Assembly (NCBI GenBank): GCA_964349885.1
Contig: CAYGIQ010000159.1
Coordinates: 1-6,094 of the forward strand
From: UBA1413 sp964349885
GTDB lineage: Bacteria > Bacteroidota > Bacteroidia > Bacteroidales > Prolixibacteraceae
Reading direction: 5' to 3'
Length of the DNA: 6,094 bases
Below, one piece after another: positions 6,051 to 6,094 of the stretch. How positions within the stretch are numbered: the stretch's first letter is position 1; each line of letters starts with the position of its first letter. The translations under genes and the position numbers were made by a program. Under the pieces are notes generated by a model that saw nothing but the letters and a program-made list of their open reading frames with translations, made no database searches and was not told where the DNA came from.

Positions 6051-6094
6051 ACGAGCAGATATTAAATAGCACTCCCGCGACAGATGTCCACGGG
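6051..6094. other. Upstream edge region with a short dyad
   Basis: This 44-base stretch precedes the EEP start. It contains CCCG (6074-6077) and CGGG (6091-6094) flanking an imperfect inner dyad, GACA/TGTC (6079-6082 and 6085-6088). In the minus direction this could be part of a terminator for an upstream gene or a leader structure, but the window ends here and neither can be decided. One minus-strand frame stops with TAA at 6064-6062, so the 3' end of an upstream gene could lie here. Confidence 0.25.

Noticed and set aside
5262..6065. Plus-strand open frames overlapping the EEP gene
   Set aside because: They are antisense to a gene with a full set of EEP catalytic residues and show no domains of their own.
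1..6094. Mobile element, CRISPR array, tRNA or rRNA
   Set aside because: No transposase or integrase, no terminal inverted repeats with target duplications, no regularly spaced repeats, and no tRNA- or rRNA-like sequence were seen on either strand.

Overview
The window looks like a chromosomal stretch from a Bacteroidota bacterium. The evidence is a SusC-type TonB-dependent transporter with its characteristic plug sequence, a Bacteroidota-style FecR anti-sigma factor ending in a DUF4974-like domain, a FecI-like ECF sigma factor, and start codons preceded by A/T-rich sequence with no Shine-Dalgarno motif. I cannot place it below phylum level with any confidence. Nothing points to a phage, plasmid, insertion sequence, CRISPR array or RNA gene.

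All five genes lie on the minus strand, so transcription runs from high to low coordinates. First comes an exported endonuclease/exonuclease/phosphatase (EEP) family enzyme (6050-5187). A 292-base gap follows, holding several short repeats, and then an exported sugar isomerase/epimerase-like TIM-barrel protein (4894-4040). About 20 bases past its stop codon is a near-perfect hairpin (3979-4020), probably a terminator. A second unit then begins: ECF sigma factor (3847-3242), FecR-like anti-sigma factor (3195-2005), an 82-base gap with a 7-bp inverted repeat, and the first 640 codons of a SusC-like transporter that runs off the left edge (1922-1). No SusD-like gene is visible; it would be expected beyond position 1.

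The sigma factor, FecR protein and SusC protein form a classic trans-envelope signalling module. The transporter carries an N-terminal STN signalling domain. On ligand binding this would contact the periplasmic C-terminus of the membrane-anchored FecR protein, which would release the ECF sigma factor to activate the transporter genes. This architecture is common in glycan-uptake loci controlled by an ECF sigma/anti-sigma pair. The two upstream exported enzymes fit a carbohydrate or phosphoester scavenging theme, but the hairpin separates them from the signalling unit, so a shared pathway is an inference.

I found no clearly new biological system. The items most worth a second look are the STN-like resemblance between the FecR C-terminus and the SusC N-terminus, the hairpin between fecR and susC, and the repeats in the 4895-5186 gap.
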